DNA from: Rikenellaceae bacterium UBA1749
GTDB taxonomy: Bacteria; Bacteroidota; Bacteroidia; Bacteroidales; Rikenellaceae
Assembly (NCBI GenBank): GCA_002315675.1
Contig: DCHP01000087.1
Span: 1 to 5,314 of the forward strand
Direction of reading: 5' to 3'
DNA length: 5,314 nucleotides
Shown: piece by piece, positions 1-5,314 of the stretch
Layout: every line of letters starts with the position of its first letter
Position numbering within the stretch: position 1 is the first letter of the stretch
Translations under genes and position numbers: made by a program
Notes under the pieces: generated by a model
What the model was told of the DNA's origin: nothing
The model's database searches: none
The model's input: the letters and a program-made list of their open reading frames with translations, nothing else

Positions 1-210
1 AAAAAGAATTGTTTTCATGACCATTCTACCATAATCATATCCATATTGAAAGATATTATTTCAAAATATAGTACTTCACTTACTAATCAAGCACTATGCT
101 CTGTGGAAATTCACAAGTTGCAAAACCATCTATCAAAAAGAAAAAAACTCATCCAATTTCAGCGTCCCAAAACGTCCTAAATAGTAATCTTATCTTGCAA
201 TACTCAATAA
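1..210. other. Intergenic region without a convincing gene
   Basis: I see no gene here on either strand. The only longer plus-strand reading frame (96-323) has no ribosome binding site and runs through the repeat at 213-283. The stretch is AT-rich and may be the upstream region of a gene lying left of the window, since a possible leftward promoter sits at 23-51. The segment at 162-178 contains the near-repeated words GCGTCCC and ACGTCC, to which I assign no role. Confidence 0.5.
23..51 (-). promoter_or_regulatory. Possible leftward extended -10 promoter
   Basis: On the minus strand TAGAAT (23-28) is preceded by TG plus one base, giving a full extended -10 element. A weak -35 candidate, TTTCAA (46-51, 3 of 6 matches to TTGACA), lies 17 nt upstream. 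Extended -10 promoters tolerate weak -35 boxes. Any gene it serves would be outside the window, so this stays a guess from consensus alone. Confidence 0.3.
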
Positions 211-212
211 TC

Positions 213-283
213 GTTGAAATTTCACCAATTCTAACTGCAAACATATTCAACAAGACTGAAACACGGGGTGCCCCGAGTTTAGT
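213..283. repeat. 71-bp direct repeat, copy A, with GC-rich palindrome
   Basis: This block matches 2073-2143 at 68 of 71 positions (differences at 233, 235 and 246) in the same orientation. Its right end (255-283) is an imperfect palindrome: ACT pairs with AGT, G258 is bulged, AAAC pairs with GTTT, one A/A mismatch follows, and CGGGG pairs with CCCCG around a TG centre. It begins 26 nt downstream of the EamA remnant's stop. No T-run follows the stem on the minus strand, so it is not a classical terminator. It could be a small non-autonomous element or a leftover transposon end. I do not recognise the family. Confidence 0.85.
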
Positions 284-308
284 ACCAAGGTTGAATGTGC
301 AAATACCA

Positions 309-596
309 CTAAAAGATTCCTAATACAGAGGTGTTTTCATCTATCAGAGTTCCTCCCAGACAGGTTATGAAAATACCAGCTGCAGCAAGAACGGCACCCA
401 TTCCCTTCCACAGGGTAATCCTTTCAGAAAGAAAAATCTCTCCGCCAATAAGGAAAAATACAGGCGTGGTCCCCTCAGCCATGGAGGTTACATTAGCCGA
501 GCACAGGTTATTCCCAATCGAGTAAATAACGGTGTGCAGCAGGAAGCCTAACATTCCGTAGAAAAAAGCATAGGTTACAGGTCCCAGTGCAGTCAT
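309..596 (-). pseudogene. 3' remnant of an EamA/DMT-family transporter gene
   Basis: The 95 residues match the second half of the C-terminal EamA domain of drug/metabolite transporters, inner-membrane exporters of small molecules that usually have about 290-300 residues and ten transmembrane helices. Hydrophobic segments lie at about residues 9-28, 41-56 and 64-82. The pattern of a proline in TTPVFFL, an acidic residue in the LSERIT loop and a final glycine-rich helix is typical of the family. The natural C-terminus appears present, with a TAG stop at 309-311, but about two thirds of the protein, including the whole N-terminal domain, is missing. The frame stays open upstream of the ATG into the end of the toxin gene, with no ribosome binding site at the ATG. 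The break therefore lies near 597-612. A functional transporter is not expected. Confidence 0.8.
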
Positions 597-609
597 GGCG
601 GTTGCGGAA

Positions 610-1326
610 CTATTCGTCTTTTGGAAGAATATCCTTGATATATAACTTCACCGCCACATAAACATCATCAAAGGTAGGTTTGTTAACATCCCCTGTAAGC
701 CTGAATTTATCATAGGCATGCTCCAATTCATCTTTTCGGTGAAGGAAGCCGTCAAACTCCCCTAAAGTCCTGCCGTTGTCTTTCAAAATCTTCCTTATAT
801 TGGTGCCGTGGAAAGGAAACACCTTCGATAGATAATACAAATCTACAACATCCTTGATTCGCCTAAAGACCTTATTCCCCGAAACCGCCGAAACTTTATC
901 TGCCAGCATTTGGTCAACGGAAACACCGCGAAAACAAATCTCCGCAATTTCGTATATTTTCGTCATTGCAGCTGGTCGGTTTACATCAATATCCATTGTA
1001 AATAGTATCTCTTCTGTATCGCGATCAGAAATTTCAAACCCTGCAGAACGACCTTCACCATACATTCTATATAAGTTTACTGCCAAATCAATATTGCTTC
1101 TTTCAAGTGCCTTTTGCAGAGAATCGGTCATTTGCTCCGCAGTTGGTGGAACATCCGAATACCAGTTTGCGTCAATATCAACTGTGTGTCGGATTTCTTC
1201 CGAGAAGCCGGCTTCAAGAAGACATGCTTTTAGAACCATTGAGCCTTTAAAATCAATTGGAATTCCACTGTCATATATGGCTTTCATCACGCCATACATC
1301 AATTTTTCTTCAGCTGTAATCTGCAT
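610..1326 (-). CDS. AbiEii/AbiGii-type nucleotidyltransferase, probable toxin of a type IV-like TA pair
   Basis: This 238-residue protein has the motif pattern of the AbiEii/AbiGii (DUF1814) nucleotidyltransferase toxins. Motif I is visible as KGS at 27-29 followed by R46-H-T-V-D50-I-D52, supplying the metal-binding aspartates. A second D-I-D occurs at 112-114. The later family motifs are A-D143-K144 and R155-R-I-K158-D159-V-V-D162. Family members studied elsewhere either bind GTP (AbiEii) or add pyrimidine nucleotides to tRNA 3' ends (MenT), causing growth arrest and phage resistance. The substrate here is unknown. The ATG start is supported by AAGGGA four bases upstream, which overlaps the stop codon of the preceding HTH gene. 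The genes are 8 nt apart and probably translationally coupled. At 238 residues it is shorter than classical AbiEii (about 300), but all the motifs are there and it looks intact. Confidence 0.9.
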   Translation of the reverse strand: MQITAEEKLMYGVMKAIYDSGIPIDFKGSMVLKACLLEAGFSEEIRHTVDIDANWYSDVPPTAEQMTDSLQKALERSNIDLAVNLYRMYGEGRSAGFEISDRDTEEILFTMDIDVNRPAAMTKIYEIAEICFRGVSVDQMLADKVSAVSGNKVFRRIKDVVDLYYLSKVFPFHGTNIRKILKDNGRTLGEFDGFLHRKDELEHAYDKFRLTGDVNKPTFDDVYVAVKLYIKDILPKDE

Positions 1327-1334
1327 AAAATCCC

Positions 1335-1985
1335 TTAATCCTCATAATAGTTCATTGCATCTTCTGCCAGTTCGGCAAATCTCTCACTGTATTCAGGAGA
1401 TACAAAAATTCCATCAAAGCTGTTGCCGTTAGTGAAGTAGTATTTGCTGAGAGCCTCAGTAATTCCTTGCATATCCAGAATAGCCTCGTTAGCAAGAGCA
1501 TCTATGATAGTACGATTAAAATCCGTAAAGTATAGCCCATACTTCTCCTTGATATCATAACCACTTACATAGTTTCCCAACAGAACAACTCCGTTGAAAT
1601 TTGAAGCAGAATCATCGCCATATCCCCATACAACATATTCGTCACTCCTTCCAGCGAAATTACCCTGGCACATCAGAGCTTCATCAAGAGCGAATACAAA
1701 AGAATCGCCTAGCTTTTCTCTGACTGCCTTAAGCCATGAGATTGCTCCAACATAGTCGCTTCTTTTTGGCAGTTCTTTCTTGTGCACATCATTTATCGGC
1801 AGCATTCGTGTCTTCCGATTGCAGAGGTCAGACTGTATACGTTTTTCCAGTAGCTCTGACACATATACTGGCGGCTTACGCACACCAGCTTCCCAGTTTT
1901 GAATCGTGCGAAAAGGAATGTTATATCTTTCGGCAAATTCGCTTTGCGTATCACCTAACGCTGTTCTCATTTCATGAATCGTCAT
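1335..1985 (-). CDS. XRE-family HTH protein, probable antitoxin and autorepressor
   Basis: The 216-residue protein starts with a Cro/C1-type helix-turn-helix at about residues 2-38. The recognisable core is GDTQSEFAERYNIPFRTIQN, followed by W-E-x-G and then the K-P-P of the domain end. After a basic linker (about 48-75) comes a region of roughly 140 residues (76-216) that I cannot place in a named domain. It ends in an acidic helix, which could be the toxin-binding part. The ATG at 1983-1985 is preferred because GAGGTG lies six bases upstream. A GTG nine codons earlier (2010-2012) would lie inside the promoter. Being first in the operon with the AbiEii-type gene, it is likely the antitoxin and represses its own promoter through the palindrome at 2010-2022. 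Classical AbiEi antitoxins have a winged-helix domain instead, so this is a variant pairing. The antitoxin role is inferred from context. Confidence 0.85.
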   Translation of the reverse strand: MTIHEMRTALGDTQSEFAERYNIPFRTIQNWEAGVRKPPVYVSELLEKRIQSDLCNRKTRMLPINDVHKKELPKRSDYVGAISWLKAVREKLGDSFVFALDEALMCQGNFAGRSDEYVVWGYGDDSASNFNGVVLLGNYVSGYDIKEKYGLYFTDFNRTIIDALANEAILDMQGITEALSKYYFTNGNSFDGIFVSPEYSERFAELAEDAMNYYED

Positions 1986-1991
1986 ATCAAT

Positions 1992-1997
1992 CACCTC
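1992..1997 (-). promoter_or_regulatory. Ribosome binding site deciding the HTH gene start
   Basis: GAGGTG on the minus strand lies six bases upstream of the ATG at 1985. It selects this start over the upstream GTG at 2012, which has no such site and overlaps the promoter spacer. Confidence 0.8.
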
Positions 1998-2003
1998 ATA
2001 CAA

Positions 2004-2033
2004 ATTATGCACCCAATGGGTGTGTTATGTCAA
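2004..2033 (-). promoter_or_regulatory. Promoter of the HTH/AbiEii operon
   Basis: A perfect -35 box TTGACA (2028-2033) and a -10 box CATAAT (2004-2009, 5 of 6) are separated by 18 nt. Transcription would begin near 1997, leaving a leader of only about 12 nt that is essentially the ribosome binding site. This is the best sigma-A-type promoter in the window and fits the operon exactly. Confidence 0.8.
2010..2022. promoter_or_regulatory. 13-bp palindrome in the promoter spacer, likely operator
   Basis: CACCCAATGGGTG is a perfect inverted repeat (CACCCA / TGGGTG around one central base) lying wholly between the -35 and -10 boxes. A repressor dimer bound here would block RNA polymerase. The HTH protein encoded immediately downstream is the obvious candidate ligand. 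The symmetry is seen directly; the binding is inferred. Confidence 0.65.
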
Positions 2034-2072
2034 GTTCCATTATTCTATTTTTCATATATTACTATAGTTGTT

Positions 2073-2143
2073 GTTGAAATTTCACCAATTCTCATTGCAA
2101 ACATAGTCAACAAGACTGAAACACGGGGTGCCCCGAGTTTAGT
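2073..2143. repeat. 71-bp direct repeat, copy B, with GC-rich palindrome
   Basis: Second copy of the block at 213-283, 68 of 71 identical and in the same orientation 1860 bp away. The palindrome lies at 2115-2143. Its right end joins the broken cpaF frame with no gap. Its left end lies 40 nt upstream of the -35 box of the HTH/AbiEii operon. Together the copies bracket that operon and the EamA remnant. Confidence 0.85.
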
Positions 2144-2350
2144 GCCTGGAGCATATCCAGAGCTTCACTGCCACTTACCTTGCTTGTACCTCCACTGACA
2201 AAAATATTGTGACCTGTTTCCACAAGAACCCTCAGATAATCGGCAGCCTCCTGAGTTATGGTTCCCTTTGCTATAAGGTCTTCCATTTTCATAATCTTTT
2301 CAGGAAACTTTCGTATCCTGATGCCGTGGTCTGATACCTGCCAGAAGCCT
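2130..2350 (-). pseudogene. cpaF: cpaF-like secretion ATPase pseudogene (internally deleted, both ends lost)
   Basis: The minus-strand translation carries hallmark pieces of CpaF/TadA-type VirB11-like ATPases, which power assembly of Tad/Flp pili at the inner face of the membrane. IRIRKFPEK, then MEDLI, and then GHNIFVSGGT lead into the Walker A loop. The loop residues GSGKT and everything up to just before the conserved R-G-(S/A)-E-A-L-D-M-L segment are missing: SGGT is followed at once by SKVSGSEALDMLQAL. Judging from intact relatives, about 65 residues are deleted, in frame. The R of the R-G motif reads S here. The frame then passes into repeat copy B and stops at 2107-2109. The upstream end degenerates near 2350 and has only a TTG as a nominal start. 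Without the P-loop it cannot be active. Intact relatives have 350-450 residues; about 70 remain. Confidence 0.85.
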
Positions 2351-2384
2351 ACCGTAAAGAGAAACAAGAATAATCATGAAACTC

Positions 2385-2426
2385 AAAAAAGATCAAAAAT
2401 TACTTTAAGCATTTTTGGTCTTTTTT
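2385..2426. terminator. Bidirectional hairpin terminator (AT-rich)
   Basis: A 16-bp stem (2385-2400 with 2411-2426), with one G-T pair and a 10-nt loop, is built so that the arm leaving the hairpin ends in six T residues on either strand. It could stop transcription arriving from the surface-protein gene on the right and anything coming from the left. The stem is very AT-rich, so its strength is uncertain. Confidence 0.6.
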
Positions 2427-2465
2427 AATTGTTGTTGTAATTCTCGGCCGCCAACTACGAGAGTG

Positions 2466-2492
2466 AAACGGCACGGGTTATTTACCGTTTAC
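2466..2492. repeat. 27-bp direct repeat, left copy
   Basis: This segment matches 5121-5147 at 26 of 27 positions (G at 2471 versus A at 5126), in the same orientation 2655 bp away. It contains AAACG and CGTTT arms around CACGGGTTATTTAC, so it can form a short stem. It lies beyond the terminator of the surface-protein gene, making the gene, terminator and upstream region a bracketed unit. Confidence 0.85.
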
Positions 2493-2493
2493 A

Positions 2494-2540
2494 AAAGAAA
2501 AACCGAGATACCCTATTATTACAGTATCTCGGCTTGTTTT
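2494..2540. terminator. Bidirectional rho-independent terminator after the surface-protein gene
   Basis: CCGAGATAC (2503-2511) pairs perfectly with GTATCTCGG (2524-2532) across a 12-nt loop. On the minus strand the stem is followed by TTTTTCTTTT (2493-2502), and on the plus strand by CTTGTTTTT. It is 127 nt beyond the stop codon of the surface-protein gene and is the most likely end of that transcript. Confidence 0.75.
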
Positions 2541-2658
2541 TCGCATTATTAATGCTATTGTTTAGGATTATTTTTAAATTTCTTATTTCTGATTAGCACC
2601 TTTATGGTTTGACTTGTTAATAATCCTATCTTTCATATCCATTATTTTTCAAAGGGAC

Positions 2659-5073
2659 TTATTTAAACAAGTCTCCGAATAACACATTGAAATATTCAAA
2701 GAATTCTAATCTCATTGAAATCAGCTTTTTTAATACAGGTATTTTGCTTAAAATCGGTACTATTTTTTCAAGAACCACAGAAAAATCTTTACCTCCGTGA
2801 ACAGGCATTCCTTTGCTATCAGCCATCCAATGACAAGAATCTGTCGATAATGAATGATTTTTAATAGCAATATTAAATACATCTGCATCCTTGTCAGTCT
2901 GTTTACGGTTGATATTCAATGAATTTATATATTTTCCTCCAAGGTAAGAAGCCGTTTTGCTTAGTTTCGCTCCATTATCACTTGGATTTCCGATATCTGA
3001 ACTTGCACCACAGGTGTCAAGCCATGCACAGTTCTTGATAATCAAATGACGAGGTGTTTCAAATGTTTCTGCTGAGATTTCTTTGTCTATTATCACATCC
3101 CATTCGCAACCATTTCCTGTTTCATCCATGGTTTCTCCGGACATCATTCCAACAAGACCTCCGAAGCCCACAGCATCCACTCCTCTATGATTGTCCAATG
3201 AAAGTTTTCCGTAGTTGCAGCTGTTTTCAAGCAGATATGATTTGTCTTTATTGGATACAGTCTCATCTGTGCAAGCGATTCCCACGAGACCGCCTACCGC
3301 AATACGCACACAATAATCATATTCAGGGTCCCAACTATAAATTCTTGTGCAATGATTACTAATGGCAATAGACCCACTGTTAAAGCTATTAAGAATCATA
3401 CTGCCCGCAGGGGAATCAGCGTCACCTCCTGCAATCTGTCCTGCAAGACCACCGGCCACTGCACGGTAATAAGCACTTGCTTCAACATTTCCGTAATTTC
3501 CACAATTGATGATGATTTCAGACTTCAACCGTCCAGTAATGCCGCCAATAAATACATACCCGGAGTTTTCAACTGTCAGGTCCCCGTAGTTGTAACAATT
3601 CACCAGAGTGTCCTCTCCGCTATCCTTGCACTCGTTATTCTGTATTCTGCCGGTAATACCGCCTATATCACCTCTTGCAAGATTCTCGACGGTGATGTCG
3701 CCTTTGTTGATACAACCCACAACATGAGCACTCTTGGCTGTTCCTAAAATCCCTCCAACCCTTTCGCTTCGCTCATTTTCATCATAATTGTCATTCTTGA
3801 ATTTGATATCACCATTGTTTATGCAATTATTCATACTAAGCTTGAATTCTGAAAGATCACCTTCAAAATAGCCATTTTCACCTCTATTAAATCTACCCCC
3901 TATTCCACCTATAAAACTAGTGTCATTAACGAGTTGTTCGTATTCTCCTTCATCATAATAAATGTTTCCGTTATTAACACAGTTATTTATTTCAGAGCTG
4001 CTATAATATTCTAACGCAGGATCAGTACAAATTCGAATACGACCAAATATACCACCAATATCTACATCTGAATAACCATTAAAAACCTTCAATTCTCCAT
4101 TGTAGGTACAGTTGTCCATCAAAGTAGTCTTAATGTTTCCGACTAACATATCACCAAGGATTCCTCCACAGATTATGCGATCTGCATAATCTTTCGAATC
4201 AACCGATACTTCTGCTGAACAGGAGCAATTTAAAATGTTGCTGCTCGTAGCATCGCCGATAATTCCTCCAATTTTTTGGCAAGGGGCATTGTAAGAATAA
4301 TCACCACCGTCAGAAATAATCGTGATATCCCAGTCACTTTCTATAGAAGCAAAGTCAACGAAACAGCTATATCCTGCAGCCGCTCCAACCATAAGCCCCT
4401 GATTAGAAGATGTTTCAATATTTGCATAGCCGCCTGAAAATTTAATATTTGAAATAGTGTTTTTTGATCTGTATTGAACGCAAGAAGAATCATCATCCGT
4501 ACCAGTAGCTCCAAGCGTCACTCCGCCCACAGCACCGAATAAGCCAAAGGCTTTACCATAATGCTTTGTACTATCCTTTGTGGTATCAATAACCATATTG
4601 GAAATTGTATAACCCTGGCCATCGAAGCTTCCTTCAAAGGTTCTGACTGCACGACGAATGTAACCGCGAAAATCATTTCCGATAGGCACCCAATAATGGT
4701 CTCCCAAGTCGATATTTGCTGTCAGTACAAAATATTTTCCACTAAAGTGATTATCATGACCCACCCATTCTTCATCGCTGACATCTTCAAGTGAACATGC
4801 GTTCTGTTTATTACCGGTAGCTTTTGGATCTGGCATTGGAATACTGTTTACCAGATAAGCTAATCCTGCAAGTTCGGCAGCAGAACTGATCTTATAGGGA
4901 TTACTCTTCGTACCATTACCTTCCCATACGGTGTCATAATTTCCTCCATCAGTCCAGAAACCTGAAGGTGATGAAGTTCCTGCACTTGCTGTGATTTCAA
5001 AAATTGGAATCATCGTAATCACCATCGCAAGCGTAAGAATAATCGATAACATTTTTTTGTTATACTTTCTCAT
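2659..5073 (-). CDS. Secreted GLUG-repeat surface protein
   Basis: The 804-residue protein has a clear signal peptide: MRKYNKK, a hydrophobic core and ASA as the cleavage site near residue 31. Next comes the module WEGNGTKSNPYKIS plus AAELAGLAYLVN (about 50-77), then FSGKYFVLTANIDLG and FEGSFDGQGYTI, typical of proteins carrying GLUG motifs. About ten GLUG-like units follow, each with G-G-(I/L)-x-G near residues 269, 303, 340, 389, 440, 471, 510, 541, 594 and 638, then a turn of the type N-C-x-N-x-G-x-(I/V/L). Such repeats are predicted to stack as a beta-solenoid; characterised relatives are thought to be adhesins or surface proteins, but no ligand can be named. There is no LPXTG motif. The protein ends in a hydrophobic, amphipathic tail (about 763-804). 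I chose the ATG at 5073 because AAAGGA (5082-5087) lies eight bases upstream. The in-frame ATG at 5082 overlaps that site. The gene seems complete and monocistronic. Confidence 0.9.
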   Translation of the reverse strand: MRKYNKKMLSIILTLAMVITMIPIFEITASAGTSSPSGFWTDGGNYDTVWEGNGTKSNPYKISSAAELAGLAYLVNSIPMPDPKATGNKQNACSLEDVSDEEWVGHDNHFSGKYFVLTANIDLGDHYWVPIGNDFRGYIRRAVRTFEGSFDGQGYTISNMVIDTTKDSTKHYGKAFGLFGAVGGVTLGATGTDDDSSCVQYRSKNTISNIKFSGGYANIETSSNQGLMVGAAAGYSCFVDFASIESDWDITIISDGGDYSYNAPCQKIGGIIGDATSSNILNCSCSAEVSVDSKDYADRIICGGILGDMLVGNIKTTLMDNCTYNGELKVFNGYSDVDIGGIFGRIRICTDPALEYYSSSEINNCVNNGNIYYDEGEYEQLVNDTSFIGGIGGRFNRGENGYFEGDLSEFKLSMNNCINNGDIKFKNDNYDENERSERVGGILGTAKSAHVVGCINKGDITVENLARGDIGGITGRIQNNECKDSGEDTLVNCYNYGDLTVENSGYVFIGGITGRLKSEIIINCGNYGNVEASAYYRAVAGGLAGQIAGGDADSPAGSMILNSFNSGSIAISNHCTRIYSWDPEYDYCVRIAVGGLVGIACTDETVSNKDKSYLLENSCNYGKLSLDNHRGVDAVGFGGLVGMMSGETMDETGNGCEWDVIIDKEISAETFETPRHLIIKNCAWLDTCGASSDIGNPSDNGAKLSKTASYLGGKYINSLNINRKQTDKDADVFNIAIKNHSLSTDSCHWMADSKGMPVHGGKDFSVVLEKIVPILSKIPVLKKLISMRLEFFEYFNVLFGDLFK

Positions 5074-5081
5074 AGTTTTCA

Positions 5082-5087
5082 TCCTTT
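5082..5087 (-). promoter_or_regulatory. Ribosome binding site deciding the surface-protein start
   Basis: AAAGGA on the minus strand sits eight bases before the ATG at 5071-5073. The alternative ATG at 5080-5082 overlaps the site itself, so it cannot use it. The protein therefore starts MRKYNKK, not three codons earlier. Confidence 0.7.
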
Positions 5088-5094
5088 CTGTCTT

Positions 5095-5123
5095 GTTATA
5101 CTATCTATGTCAATAAACGTAAA
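5095..5123 (-). promoter_or_regulatory. Possible promoter of the surface-protein gene
   Basis: TATAAC (5095-5100, 5 of 6) is preceded at 17 nt by TTTACG (5118-5123, 4 of 6). The -35 box would overlap the edge of the 27-bp repeat. A perfect TTGACA (5108-5113) lies between them but has no -10 box at the right distance. The implied leader is only about 15 nt, so the assignment is weak. Confidence 0.3.
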
Positions 5124-5147
5124 CGACACGGGTTATTTACCGTTTAC
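5121..5147. repeat. 27-bp direct repeat, right copy
   Basis: Partner of 2466-2492, with one mismatch. This copy has longer palindromic arms when flanking bases are included: CGTAAACG (5118-5125) pairs with CGTTTACG (5141-5148) across a 15-nt loop. On the minus strand the stem is followed by TTTATTG, so it might act as a weak terminator for the gene at the right edge as well as being a repeat. Confidence 0.85.
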
Positions 5148-5150
5148 GAA

Positions 5151-5172
5151 TAGCAGCTGTTCACTCCTGCTA
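5151..5172 (-). other. Small hairpin overlapping the edge frame's stop codon
   Basis: TAGCAG (5151-5156) and CTGCTA (5167-5172) form a 6-bp stem with a 10-nt loop. There is no T-run, so it is not a standalone terminator. It might act together with the palindrome at 5118-5148. Confidence 0.3.
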
Positions 5173-5313
5173 ATCAAATAATATGCGAAACAGGAATTTG
5201 AATACATTTAAATATGTCGTTCTTTTGTGGCTGACATACAGCAGATTTACAGCTTTTTCAAGAACGCTTTGCAGGCTTTTCCAAATGACCGAATTAGATT
5301 CACCTGATAATGT
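5170..5313 (-). CDS. Possible C-terminal end of a second surface protein (partial)
   Basis: One minus-strand frame is open from the window edge for 47 codons and stops with TAG at 5170-5172. Its end reads SVLEKAVNLL, a basic stretch, then YLNVFKFLFRILFD. The 804-residue neighbour ends with VVLEKIVPIL, a basic stretch, then FFEYFNVLFGDLFK. The shared S/V-V-L-E-K start and the aromatic-hydrophobic finish suggest a paralogue with the same C-terminal tail. Against this, 47 open codons happen by chance about one time in ten, and another minus frame is also open from the edge for about 20 codons. The rest of the gene would lie right of the window. Confidence 0.35.
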   Translation of the reverse strand, partial: TLSGESNSVIWKSLQSVLEKAVNLLYVSHKRTTYLNVFKFLFRILFD

Positions 5314-5314
5314 A

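Larger units (their letters stand above)
2368..2658. other. Intergenic region with two terminators and a 27-bp repeat
   Basis: No gene is supported here. It holds the hairpins at 2385-2426 and 2494-2540 and the 27-bp repeat at 2466-2492. It also contains a 9-bp inverted repeat (2564-2572 with 2619-2627, 46-nt loop) and a short GCATT/AATGC hairpin at 2543-2555. A 19-codon minus-strand frame near 2580-2640 has no ribosome binding site. The CTCG/CGAG arms at 2443-2461 form only a weak hairpin. Confidence 0.6.

Overview
The window looks like an accessory region of a low-GC, Gram-positive anaerobe of the Clostridia, Lachnospiraceae-like. The evidence is AT-rich sequence with strong AGGAGG-type ribosome binding sites, a GLUG-repeat secreted protein with a Gram-positive-style signal peptide, a CpaF-type secretion ATPase relic and an XRE/AbiEii pair of a kind I associate with gut Firmicutes. 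The exact taxon cannot be read from the sequence. All genes I accept lie on the minus strand.

Layout from left to right. Positions 1-210 hold no convincing gene, only a possible leftward promoter. Positions 213-283 are copy A of a 71-bp repeat ending in a GC-rich imperfect palindrome. Positions 309-596 are the 3' remnant of an EamA/DMT transporter gene. Positions 610-1985 are a two-gene toxin-antitoxin-like operon: an XRE-family HTH protein is transcribed first, and an AbiEii/AbiGii-type nucleotidyltransferase follows 8 nt later. Its promoter has a TTGACA -35 box, a CATAAT -10 box and a perfect 13-bp palindrome in the spacer, a good candidate autoregulatory operator. Positions 2073-2143 are copy B of the repeat, abutting a cpaF pseudogene (to about 2350) that has lost its Walker A to Walker B region and its 3' end. 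The toxin-antitoxin operon and the EamA remnant are therefore bracketed by direct repeats and lie among gene relics, as expected of a hitchhiking defence or addiction module.

Positions 2368-2658 are intergenic, with two bidirectional hairpin terminators and a 27-bp repeat. Positions 2659-5073 encode an 804-residue secreted protein with about ten GLUG-like repeats, probably a beta-solenoid surface protein. A second copy of the 27-bp repeat (26/27 identical, same orientation) lies just upstream at 5121-5147, so this gene with its likely promoter and terminator is bracketed by direct repeats. At the right edge a partial minus-strand reading frame (5170-5313) ends in a tail resembling the C-terminus of the 804-residue protein. 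This hints at a tandem family of surface-protein genes, but the evidence is weak.

The most notable points are the spacer-embedded operator of the XRE/AbiEii operon, the two independent repeat pairs that each bracket a cargo gene or operon, and the way the broken cpaF frame runs into copy B while still matching the family motif.
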